Positions 1 through 5,422 of a DNA stretch of 5,422 nucleotides are shown here, piece after piece (the stretch's first letter is position 1; each line of letters opens with the position of its first letter). The DNA comes from Phycisphaerales bacterium (lineage in GTDB: Bacteria > Planctomycetota > Phycisphaerae > Phycisphaerales > UBA1924): NCBI GenBank assembly GCA_029260415.1, contig JAJDDH010000123.1, positions 1 through 5,422 of the forward strand, in the 5' to 3' direction. The position numbers and the translations under genes were made by a program. The notes under the pieces were generated by a model. It was not told where the DNA came from and did not search any database. It worked only from the letters and a program-made list of their open reading frames with translations.

Positions 1-2
1 GG

Positions 3-341
3 CTCCGCTCGGTGATCGCGACGCACAACAGCCGTGTCGGGCGGCACTGGGCCGAGCAGCGCTGGCGTCGCTGGCTGCTCGATCCCGACGATCCAGCCGT
101 GCACCAGATCAACGCCGACGGCTCGCTGCCGGTGATCCCAGAGCCCGCCCGCGATTGGAGGCCCCCGGCCCTGAAGCGGGCAGCCCAGCAGGTCGTCTAT
201 CGCACCGGGCTGCACCGCCTGGTCGATGCCCTGCCGGGTCGGCCCCGCCCCACCCTCGACGATGCCCAGCCCCTGGACGACGCGACTCGGGCTGCTCTGA
301 TCCGGGCGTGGCGGACGCATCGTCGCCGATGGTCGCCTTGA
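3..341 (+). CDS. C-terminal part of an unassigned basic protein (5' end outside the window)
   Basis: The frame is open from the left edge, so the true start is probably outside the window; a GTG at position 12 could serve as a start but has no clear Shine-Dalgarno and is more likely an internal valine. About 112 residues are visible, rich in Arg, Trp and Pro. Third codon positions are strongly G/C and no well-supported gene overlaps, which argues for real coding. I do not recognise the family. The last 45 residues (a helix, a Pro/Arg linker, then PLDDATRAALIRAW and a basic tail) faintly recall the C-terminus of bacterial sulfotransferases, where an LDPxTR-like segment precedes the final helix. 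The PAPS-binding motifs that would decide this are not visible, so no function is given. The stop lies 67 bp before sucD on the same strand, and a candidate sucD promoter overlaps this stop codon. Confidence 0.6.
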   Translation, partial: LRSVIATHNSRVGRHWAEQRWRRWLLDPDDPAVHQINADGSLPVIPEPARDWRPPALKRAAQQVVYRTGLHRLVDALPGRPRPTLDDAQPLDDATRAALIRAWRTHRRRWSP

Positions 342-366
342 TGGGTTCGGGCCCGTTCCCTACCGT
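338..366 (+). promoter_or_regulatory. Candidate sigma70-type promoter for sucD-purU
   Basis: TTGATG at 338-343 matches four of six bases of the -35 consensus. TACCGT at 361-366 matches the three most conserved -10 positions (T1, A2, T6). The spacer is exactly 17 bp. Initiation about 7 bp downstream would give a leader of roughly 35 nt before the sucD ATG. The -35 hexamer overlaps the TGA stop of the upstream gene, and the spacer holds a perfect 8-bp palindrome, CGGGCCCG, at 348-355. Hexamers this weak arise by chance in GC-rich DNA, so this rests on spacing and location only. Confidence 0.3.
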
Positions 367-397
367 GGCTGCGGGGCACACGAGCCAACCACCCCGC

Positions 398-401
398 GGA
401 G
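398..401 (+). promoter_or_regulatory. Shine-Dalgarno of sucD
   Basis: GGAG ends 7 nt before the ATG at 409, an ideal spacing. It fixes the sucD start, since the encoded N-terminus MAILID also aligns with the usual start of SucD proteins. Confidence 0.7.
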
Positions 402-408
402 TTCCACC

Positions 409-1407
409 ATGGCCATCCTCATCGACGCGTCGACCCGAGTCATCTGCCAGGGCATCACCGGCGAGTACGGCGCCCAGCACACCCGCGGGTGCCTGCACTA
501 CGGCTCGAAGATGGTCGGGGGCGTCACGCCGGGCAAGGGTGGGCAGACCGACGCCAACGGCTTGCCGATCTTCGACACCGTCGTCCAGGCGGTCGAGGCG
601 ACGGGCGCCGACGCGACGATGATCTTCGTGCCCCCCGCTTTCACCGCCGACGCGATCCTCGAAGCAGCCGACGCGGGCATCCGCACGATCTGCGCCATCA
701 CCGAGGGCGTGCCCGTGCAGGACATGGTCCGCGTGCGGGCGGTCCTCGACGAGCTCAACACCCGCTGCGACGACGGCTCGTCGGCGTGGGACAAGGTCGC
801 GCTGATCGGGCCCAACTGCCCCGGCGTGATCACCCCGGGCCCCACGACCGGCTCGGGCGAGTCCGCCGACGACCCGTACACCAACAACGGCTGCAAGATC
901 GGCATCATGCCCGGGTACATCAACACCCACATCTCCGAGTCCAAGACCGGCAAGAGCGTGGGCATCGTCTCCCGCTCGGGCACGCTGACCTACGAGGCGG
1001 TCTGGCAGACCAGCCAGCTGGGCATGGCCCAGTCCACCTGCGTGGGCATCGGGGGCGATCCGGTCCGCGGCATCGGGCACATCGACTGCATCCGACTCTT
1101 CGAGAACGACCCCGAGACCGACGCCATCCTGATGATCGGCGAGATCGGCGGGTCGGACGAGGACGAGGCCGCGGCGTACATCAAGGCGAACGTCAAGAAG
1201 TCCGTCGTTGCGTTCATCGCGGGACGCACGGCGCCCCCCGGCAAGCGCATGGGGCACGCGGGCGCGATCATCTCGGGCGGGGGCGGGGGCAAGCCCACCG
1301 GGACGGCCGACGCGAAGATCGAGGCCCTGCAGGACGCGGGCGCCGAGGTCGCGCTGAGCCCGGCGGACATGGGCAAGGCGATGGCCCGGGCGCTGAACCT
1401 GGGCTGA
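409..1407 (+). CDS. sucD: Succinyl-CoA synthetase (ADP/GDP-forming) alpha subunit
   Basis: The alpha subunit of succinyl-CoA synthetase binds CoA and carries the phosphohistidine intermediate. With the beta subunit SucC it interconverts succinyl-CoA plus NDP and Pi with succinate plus CoA and NTP in the TCA cycle, in the cytoplasm. The 332 residues show the Rossmann-type CoA-binding start (VICQGITG, residues 11-18), MVGGVTPGKGG (35-45), the TEGVP segment (98-102), GPNCPGVITPG (134-144), GIVSRSGTLTYEA (185-197), CVGIGGDP (211-218) and GKRMGHAGAI (278-287), with the catalytic histidine at His283. It is about 43 residues longer than the roughly 289-residue E. coli protein. The excess is confined to loops at about 117-132, 145-161, 170-183 and 289-297, while all core motifs are intact. 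The ATG is supported by GGAG 7 nt upstream. purU follows after 15 bp; no sucC is in the window. Malate-CoA or citryl-CoA ligase small subunits are homologous alternatives, but the close match to SucD motifs favours succinyl-CoA synthetase. Confidence 0.95.
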   Translation: MAILIDASTRVICQGITGEYGAQHTRGCLHYGSKMVGGVTPGKGGQTDANGLPIFDTVVQAVEATGADATMIFVPPAFTADAILEAADAGIRTICAITEGVPVQDMVRVRAVLDELNTRCDDGSSAWDKVALIGPNCPGVITPGPTTGSGESADDPYTNNGCKIGIMPGYINTHISESKTGKSVGIVSRSGTLTYEAVWQTSQLGMAQSTCVGIGGDPVRGIGHIDCIRLFENDPETDAILMIGEIGGSDEDEAAAYIKANVKKSVVAFIAGRTAPPGKRMGHAGAIISGGGGGKPTGTADAKIEALQDAGAEVALSPADMGKAMARALNLG

Positions 1408-1422
1408 TCGCGCGAGCACCCC

Positions 1423-2280
1423 GTGGCTTCAAGCACGATCCGACTGCTGATCTCCTGCCCCGACGCGCGTGGGCTCATCGCCGAGGCGACGACGTTCGTG
1501 CGCGATCACGGCGGGAACATCCTCGAGGCCGACCAGCACACCGACCCGACCCAGGGGCGGTTCTTCATGCGCCTGGAGATCGACCCGGGCGAGCTCGACC
1601 TGGACCAGGACGCGTTCGCCCGGGCCTGGGCGCCCGTCGCGGCGCGCCTGAGCATGGGCTGGCGCCTGGCGTCGGGCGAGCAGCGCAAACGCATCGCGCT
1701 GCTTGCCGGCCCGCAGACGCACTGCGTGAGCGACATCCTCTACCGGGTCTGGTCGGGCGAGATCGATGCCGAGATCGCGTGCGTTGTGTCCAACCACGAG
1801 AGCGCGGGCGAGATCGCGGCCTCGCTGGGGCGCCCGTTCACGCACCTGCCCGTGGCGCTCGGGGACGAGGGCGAGCAGGAGCGCGCCGTCCGCGACGTGC
1901 TCGACGCGTCGGGCGCCGATGTCGTGGTGCTCGCGCGGTACATGCGGGTGCTCTCGCCCGGGTTCGTCGCCGCGTACCCGAACCGGATCATCAACATCCA
2001 CCACAGCTTCCTGCCCGCGTTCGTCGGCGCCAAGCCGTACCACCAGGCGTTCGCGCGCGGCGTCAAGCTCATCGGCGCGACGAGCCATTACGTCACCGAC
2101 CGCCTCGACGAGGGTCCGATCATCGCCCAGCAGACCTCGGGCATCTCGCACCGCGACACCATCGAGGACCTCGTCCGCAAGGGGCGAGACCTGGAACGCG
2201 TCGTCCTGGGCGAGGCGGTCCGCCTGCACGTCGAGGACCGCGTGATCATCGACGGCAACAAGACGGTGGTCTTCGAGTAG
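1423..2280 (+). CDS. purU: Formyltetrahydrofolate deformylase
   Basis: PurU hydrolyses 10-formyltetrahydrofolate to formate and tetrahydrofolate. This balances one-carbon pools between purine, glycine and methionine metabolism and, in E. coli, supplies formate to PurT. The 285 residues (E. coli about 280) comprise an N-terminal ACT domain (about 5-85, with CPD at 12-14 and GRFFMR at 45-50) and a formyltransferase-like catalytic domain from about residue 90. The catalytic Asn-His-Asp set is complete: Asn191 and His193 in NIHHSFLP (191-198) and Asp229 in LDEGPI. The 38-residue Asn-to-Asp spacing matches that of PurN-type formyltransferases. FVGAKPYHQAF and IGATSHYVTD are also characteristic of PurU. 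The start is a GTG 15 bp after the sucD stop with only a weak GAG upstream, so translational coupling to sucD is plausible. In E. coli the enzyme is activated by methionine and inhibited by glycine; the conserved ACT domain suggests amino-acid control here too, but that is inference. Confidence 0.95.
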   Translation: MASSTIRLLISCPDARGLIAEATTFVRDHGGNILEADQHTDPTQGRFFMRLEIDPGELDLDQDAFARAWAPVAARLSMGWRLASGEQRKRIALLAGPQTHCVSDILYRVWSGEIDAEIACVVSNHESAGEIAASLGRPFTHLPVALGDEGEQERAVRDVLDASGADVVVLARYMRVLSPGFVAAYPNRIINIHHSFLPAFVGAKPYHQAFARGVKLIGATSHYVTDRLDEGPIIAQQTSGISHRDTIEDLVRKGRDLERVVLGEAVRLHVEDRVIIDGNKTVVFE

Positions 2281-2298
2281 CGGGCGGGACCGCGCCCG
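2281..2298 (+). terminator. Possible terminator hairpin after purU
   Basis: CGGGCG at 2281-2286 pairs perfectly with CGCCCG at 2293-2298 around a 6-nt loop, immediately after the purU TAG. The following stretch (about 2301-2318) is pyrimidine- and T-enriched but has no uninterrupted T-run. A second small GC hairpin, GGGCG 2322-2326 with CGCCC 2334-2338, follows and has TTTT at 2357-2360 further down. Either could end the sucD-purU transcript, but short GC hairpins are common at this base composition. Confidence 0.3.
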
Positions 2299-2392
2299 GC
2301 TCCTTGTTCGGCCTTTGCTCGGGGCGCCGGCGTCGCCCTCACCCCCGTACGCGTGCATTTTGCCGCCTCCACCTCAGATTCGGGGGGATCGG

Positions 2393-4744
2393 GTGATCCG
2401 CGTGGTCCCCGAGGTCGATGAGGTCGATGAGGGCGAAATGGATGACGGTCTCGCCAGAGCGACAGAGCCCCCGGCGCGCGATGGGGTGTCGCGTTTGGGC
2501 GCCCAGGCGTGGTGGGCGGTCGTGACGCTGTGCGTTGGGCTGGGCGTGACGTTCTGGGCCAGGGGTCTGGCGAACGCGGACGCTGAGCTGTCGCTCTCGC
2601 AGAAGAACCACGCGATCGCGCTCGAAGCAACGGGCGACCTCCAGCAGCGGTTCGATGGCATCGAGCGAGCCCTCCGCCTCGCCAAAGGCTTTATCGACGC
2701 GAGCCATCACATCGACCGGACAGACTGGAAACGCTTCGTCAAGGCGATCGAGCTCGAACGACAGTACCCCGGTGTCTACGGGTTCGCCTATGTCGAGCGG
2801 GTCAGCAACGACAGGCTGCCCGAGTACTTCGAAGACCTGCGGAACAACGGGATCAAGAACCCAACGGTTCGTCTCCCAACCGGGGCTCCGGAGACAGACC
2901 CGAACGACGAGATGTTCCTGGTCAAGTACCACGAGCCGGAGGATGCCAACCGCGACGTGATCGGGCTCAACGTCGCGGCGTCGCCCAAAAACCGAATCGT
3001 CTACGAGGACTCGCGCGATCTGGCGACGGTCCGCGCCACGGGCCCGTTCACCCTGCACCAGGGGCGGGACGCGGGGCCGGGCGTGGTGATGGCGATCCCC
3101 GTGTACAAGTCGCGGCACACGCCCGAGACGATCGAGCAGCGACGGGACCTCCTGATGGGCTGGATCGCGGCGCCCGTCGGGCTTCGGTCCATCCTCAGCA
3201 CCGACATGATCGACGCGAGCTCACGCTTCAAGATCTCACTCTCCCCGGGTGACCGCGCGGAGGGCGAGGCGCCGGTGGTCACCGTGAGCCCGTCTAACAC
3301 GGACGGCGCCGCGATGGCTCCGATCTCCCACACCCAGATCTCGATCGGCGGGCGCCGGTGGGACCTGATTTTCGCCCCGAGCACCCGGATCTCAACGGTC
3401 CCGGAGACCGAGCGGTCGCAGGCGATCCTCGCCGTGGGAACGATCGTGAGCACGCTGCTGACCGGGATCGTGTGGTCGATCCTGCGCACGAAGACCAAGG
3501 CCGAGCGTCTGGCCCAGTCGATGACGGCCAGCCTGCGGCGCAGCGCGGAGAAGCAGGAGGCGCTCGCGGCCAGCGCCAAGGCGTCGAGCCGGGCGAAGTC
3601 CGAGTTCCTCGCGAACATGAGCCACGAGATCCGGACGCCGATGACGGCGATCCTCGGGTACGCCGAGCTGCTTGACGAGCGGGCGTACGAGTCCAAAGCG
3701 GACCAGGAGCAGCGTGAGTGGCTCGGGTCGATCCGCCGATCGGGCGAGCACCTGCTGTCGATCATCAACGACGTTTTGGACCTGTCGAAGATCGAGGCCG
3801 GGCGTCTGAGCACTCGCAGGCACGAGTACCGGATCGATCAGGCGGTGAACGACGTGATCGATCCGATGCGCGCCCGTGCCCGCCTGAAGAACATCCAGCT
3901 CCGGGCGGAGCTGACGACGGAGGTTCCCGCGACCGTTGTGACCGACCCCGCGCGCTTCCGCCAGATCCTGATCAACCTCGTGGGCAACGCCGTGAAGTTC
4001 ACCAACGAGGGCGAGGTCGTCATGGGCCTGTCGTACGACGGCGCCAGCCTGATCGTCGAAGTCCGGGACACGGGGATCGGGATCGGTCGGACCTCGCTGC
4101 CCAAGCTGTTCGAGGCGTTCGAGCAGGCGGACTCCTCGATGGCCCGCTCGCACGAGGGGACCGGGCTCGGGCTCGCGATCTCCCGGCGCCTGGCCCGGAT
4201 GATGGGCGGGGACATCAGCGCCTCATCGACACTCGGCAAGGGGAGCGTGTTCCGCCTGACCCTTCCCTGCAAGGCGCCCGAGGACGCGGGGATGCTCGCT
4301 TCGTTCGGTCACCCGCAGGACAGGCCCTCGGGCGCTGAATCATGGCTCCAGCAGAAGGTCCGCGGGCGGGTCCTGCTCGTGGAGGACGGCATCGACAACC
4401 AACGCCTGATCACGCACATTCTCAGGCGGGCCGGTCTCGAGATCGATCTCGCCAATCACGGGCAGGACGCGCTCGACGCGTTCCGGGACCGAGCCCCGTA
4501 CGACGTGATCGTGATGGACATGCAGATGCCCGTGATGGACGGGTACACCGCCGCGCAACGCCTTCGAGACCTGGGCTGCACCACGCCGATCGTGGCGCTG
4601 ACCGCGCACGCGATGGACGGCGACCGCGAGAAGTGCGTCGATGCCGGGTGCGACGAGTACGCGACCAAGCCCATCGACCGGCACGTGCTGCTCGGGATCA
4701 TCGCCCGCCTGCTCGAGACCGACCCGAGGCGAAGCGCCGCGTGA
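2393..4744 (+). CDS. Membrane-bound CHASE-domain hybrid sensor histidine kinase
   Basis: A hybrid two-component kinase: a ligand or stress signal sensed outside the membrane would drive autophosphorylation and transfer to a fused receiver. Numbered from the GTG at 2393 (783 residues), it has a short acidic N-terminus, TM1 (about 39-57), a periplasmic CHASE sensor (about 70-330, with PGVYGFAYVERV at 126-137, N186, VIGLNVAASPKNR and PVY at 236-238), TM2 (about 344-364) and an Ala/Lys/Glu-rich coiled coil (about 366-407). The HisKA domain has phospho-acceptor His411 in MSHEIRTPM. The HATPase shows Asn532 in the N box, DTGIGIG from 559, FEAFEQ and GTGLGL at 589-594. The C-terminal receiver (about 657-775) has Glu664/Asp665, phospho-acceptor Asp709, Thr737 and Lys759. 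All catalytic residues are present. There is no PAS, HAMP, HPt or output domain. The start is uncertain: codon periodicity supports the GTG at 2393, while an ATG at 2438 has a better Shine-Dalgarno (GAGG, 5 nt away); a TTG at 2315 opens on non-coding-like sequence. The ligand is unknown, and no partner regulator is adjacent. Confidence 0.92.
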   Translation: MIRVVPEVDEVDEGEMDDGLARATEPPARDGVSRLGAQAWWAVVTLCVGLGVTFWARGLANADAELSLSQKNHAIALEATGDLQQRFDGIERALRLAKGFIDASHHIDRTDWKRFVKAIELERQYPGVYGFAYVERVSNDRLPEYFEDLRNNGIKNPTVRLPTGAPETDPNDEMFLVKYHEPEDANRDVIGLNVAASPKNRIVYEDSRDLATVRATGPFTLHQGRDAGPGVVMAIPVYKSRHTPETIEQRRDLLMGWIAAPVGLRSILSTDMIDASSRFKISLSPGDRAEGEAPVVTVSPSNTDGAAMAPISHTQISIGGRRWDLIFAPSTRISTVPETERSQAILAVGTIVSTLLTGIVWSILRTKTKAERLAQSMTASLRRSAEKQEALAASAKASSRAKSEFLANMSHEIRTPMTAILGYAELLDERAYESKADQEQREWLGSIRRSGEHLLSIINDVLDLSKIEAGRLSTRRHEYRIDQAVNDVIDPMRARARLKNIQLRAELTTEVPATVVTDPARFRQILINLVGNAVKFTNEGEVVMGLSYDGASLIVEVRDTGIGIGRTSLPKLFEAFEQADSSMARSHEGTGLGLAISRRLARMMGGDISASSTLGKGSVFRLTLPCKAPEDAGMLASFGHPQDRPSGAESWLQQKVRGRVLLVEDGIDNQRLITHILRRAGLEIDLANHGQDALDAFRDRAPYDVIVMDMQMPVMDGYTAAQRLRDLGCTTPIVALTAHAMDGDREKCVDAGCDEYATKPIDRHVLLGIIARLLETDPRRSAA
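2411..2431 (+). repeat. 9-bp tandem repeat at the 5' end of the kinase gene
   Basis: GAGGTCGAT is repeated head to tail at 2411-2419 and 2420-2428, followed by a partial third copy, GAG, at 2429-2431. In the kinase frame it reads Glu-Val-Asp, Glu-Val-Asp, Glu. If translation instead starts at the ATG at 2438, the repeat lies in the leader and its partial third copy forms part of the GAGG ribosome binding site. Confidence 0.8.
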
Positions 4745-4789
4745 GCCCGCCCCGCTGCGTGCGAGTCGTAAGGCTCAGTCCGCCTCGGG
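4723..4789. repeat. 9-bp perfect inverted repeat spanning the convergent gene ends
   Basis: CCCGAGGCG at 4723-4731, in the last codons of the kinase gene, is exactly complementary to CGCCTCGGG at 4781-4789, in the last codons of the amidohydrolase gene. The 49 nt between them hold both stop codons and the whole 30-bp intergenic gap. It could fold as a long-loop hairpin in transcripts of either strand and act as a shared bidirectional terminator. However, the loop is long and no T-tract follows on either side, so function is unproven. Confidence 0.45.
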
Positions 4790-5422
4790 ACCCTTGAACA
4801 CCCTCCCCCGCGCCATCACGAAACTCACGTCCTGCAACACCGCGAGATCCTCGAGCGGGCTGGACCCGACCGCGATGATGTCCGCGGCCATCCCCGTGCG
4901 GATCGCCCCGACCCGGTCGCTGATCCCGCACAGGTCCGCGGCGCTGATCGTGGCGCTGACGATGCAGTCCATCTCCGGGATGCCCGCCTCGCGCATGAAG
5001 ACGAACTCGCGCGCGTTGGTCCCGTGCGCCCCCACGCCCACGTCGGTGCCGAAGGCGATCTTGACCCCGCCCTTGTACGCCCGCCCCACCGCGTCCTGGA
5101 TCTGCGGGCCGACCGCCGCGGCCTTCTCGCGGATCGCGGGGCTGAAGTACCCGTCCTCCTGCGCTTTCTCCTCGACGAACTTGCCCGCGTGGATCGTGGG
5201 CACGAGGTAGGTCCCGTGCTCCTTGAACAGCGCGATCGCCTCGTCGTCCAAATAGGTGCCGTGCTCGATGGAATCGACACCCCCGCGGATCGCGGCCTTG
5301 ATCCCGTTGGCGCCGTGCGCGTGGGCCGCGACCTTCCGTCCCATCGTGCGCGCCGTCTCCACCACGGCGCGGATCTCGTCCTCGAACATCTGCTGGTTGA
5401 CGCCGGCGGCGGTGTTGGAGAG
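4775..5422 (-). CDS. Metal-dependent amidohydrolase, imidazolonepropionase/Xaa-Pro dipeptidase-like (N-terminus outside the window)
   Basis: This is the C-terminal 215 residues of an amidohydrolase-superfamily enzyme, a TIM-barrel metal-dependent hydrolase acting on amide or related bonds. The frame is open to the right edge; the internal ATG at 5387-5389 is a methionine 11 codons in, not the start. In visible numbering, KVAAHAHG (30-37) supplies the strand-5 histidine, GVDSIEHG (48-55) the strand-6 histidine, and KIAFGTDVG (121-129) the strand-8 aspartate (Asp127), which are the canonical metal and catalytic ligands. The C-terminal AADIIAVGSSPLEDLAVLQDVSFVMARGRVFK is the typical return to the small beta-sandwich domain. 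The N-terminal HxH pair, the bridging lysine and any signal peptide lie outside the window. The HAHG, SIEHG and FGTD spacing resembles the broad group annotated as Xaa-Pro dipeptidases or imidazolonepropionase-related hydrolases, where substrate cannot be assigned from sequence. The gene converges on the kinase with a 30-bp gap, so it is a separate transcription unit. Confidence 0.9.
   Translation of the reverse strand, partial: LSNTAAGVNQQMFEDEIRAVVETARTMGRKVAAHAHGANGIKAAIRGGVDSIEHGTYLDDEAIALFKEHGTYLVPTIHAGKFVEEKAQEDGYFSPAIREKAAAVGPQIQDAVGRAYKGGVKIAFGTDVGVGAHGTNAREFVFMREAGIPEMDCIVSATISAADLCGISDRVGAIRTGMAADIIAVGSSPLEDLAVLQDVSFVMARGRVFKGPEAD

Noticed and set aside
109..1419. A 436-codon open frame antisense to sucD
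   Set aside because: Its Ala/Arg/Asp/Gly/Val-rich product has no recognisable motif and mirrors the sucD codons; such antisense openness is expected at this G+C content.
1429..2358. A 309-codon open frame antisense to purU
   Set aside because: This is the same GC-driven shadow effect, with no ribosome binding site or family features, and it lies opposite an intact purU.
2315..2392. The extended kinase N-terminus from TTG 2315
   Set aside because: The codons lack the G-first, GC-third pattern of the gene, the peptide is Pro-rich and unlike a kinase N-terminus, and the segment contains small hairpins better read as intergenic.
489..2396. A 635-codon open frame on the + strand across sucD and purU
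   Set aside because: It is an out-of-frame shadow: the translation is Arg/Gly/His-rich low-complexity sequence, and two well-recognised enzymes occupy another frame of the same DNA.
1..5422. tRNA, rRNA, CRISPR, insertion sequence, toxin-antitoxin or phage signals
   Set aside because: I found no spaced direct repeats, transposase or recombinase motifs, or structured RNA signatures; the window is almost entirely housekeeping-type coding sequence.

Overview
The window is a compact, very GC-rich (roughly two-thirds G+C by eye) piece of a bacterial chromosome with five protein genes, two of them cut by the window edges. Nothing marks it as mobile or phage-derived: there are no tRNA genes, insertion sequences, CRISPR repeats or long repeats, and no gene-free stretch over 300 bases. 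High G+C, several candidate GTG starts, an extended succinyl-CoA synthetase alpha subunit and a CHASE-type hybrid histidine kinase would fit a Phycisphaerae-like planctomycete or a similar environmental lineage. That placement is an inference from general impression, not a demonstrated assignment.

Layout. Positions 1-341 (+) carry the C-terminal end of an unassigned basic protein, with at most a faint sulfotransferase-like look at its end. A 67-bp gap follows, with a possible sigma70-type promoter and a clear Shine-Dalgarno. Next come sucD (409-1407, +), the CoA-binding and phosphohistidine subunit of succinyl-CoA synthetase, and purU (1423-2280, +), formyltetrahydrofolate deformylase, only 15 bp downstream and probably cotranscribed. 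After about 110 bp containing two short GC-rich hairpins comes a large membrane-bound hybrid sensor kinase (about 2393-4744, +): TM, CHASE sensor, TM, coiled coil, HisKA, HATPase and receiver. It converges, 30 bp apart, on the C-terminal two-thirds or so of a metal-dependent amidohydrolase (4775-5422, -), which runs off the right edge.

How they relate. sucD and purU are central metabolism: the substrate-level phosphorylation step of the TCA cycle, and release of formate and free tetrahydrofolate from 10-formyl-THF. The kinase is an orphan by context, with no partner regulator beside it, and the amidohydrolase is a separate unit on the other strand. I see no evidence that the five genes form one system and no convincing undescribed system. 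The points most worth a second look are the loop insertions in SucD, the absence of sucC next to sucD, the ambiguous kinase start at a 9-bp tandem repeat, and a 9-bp inverted repeat spanning the convergent gene ends.
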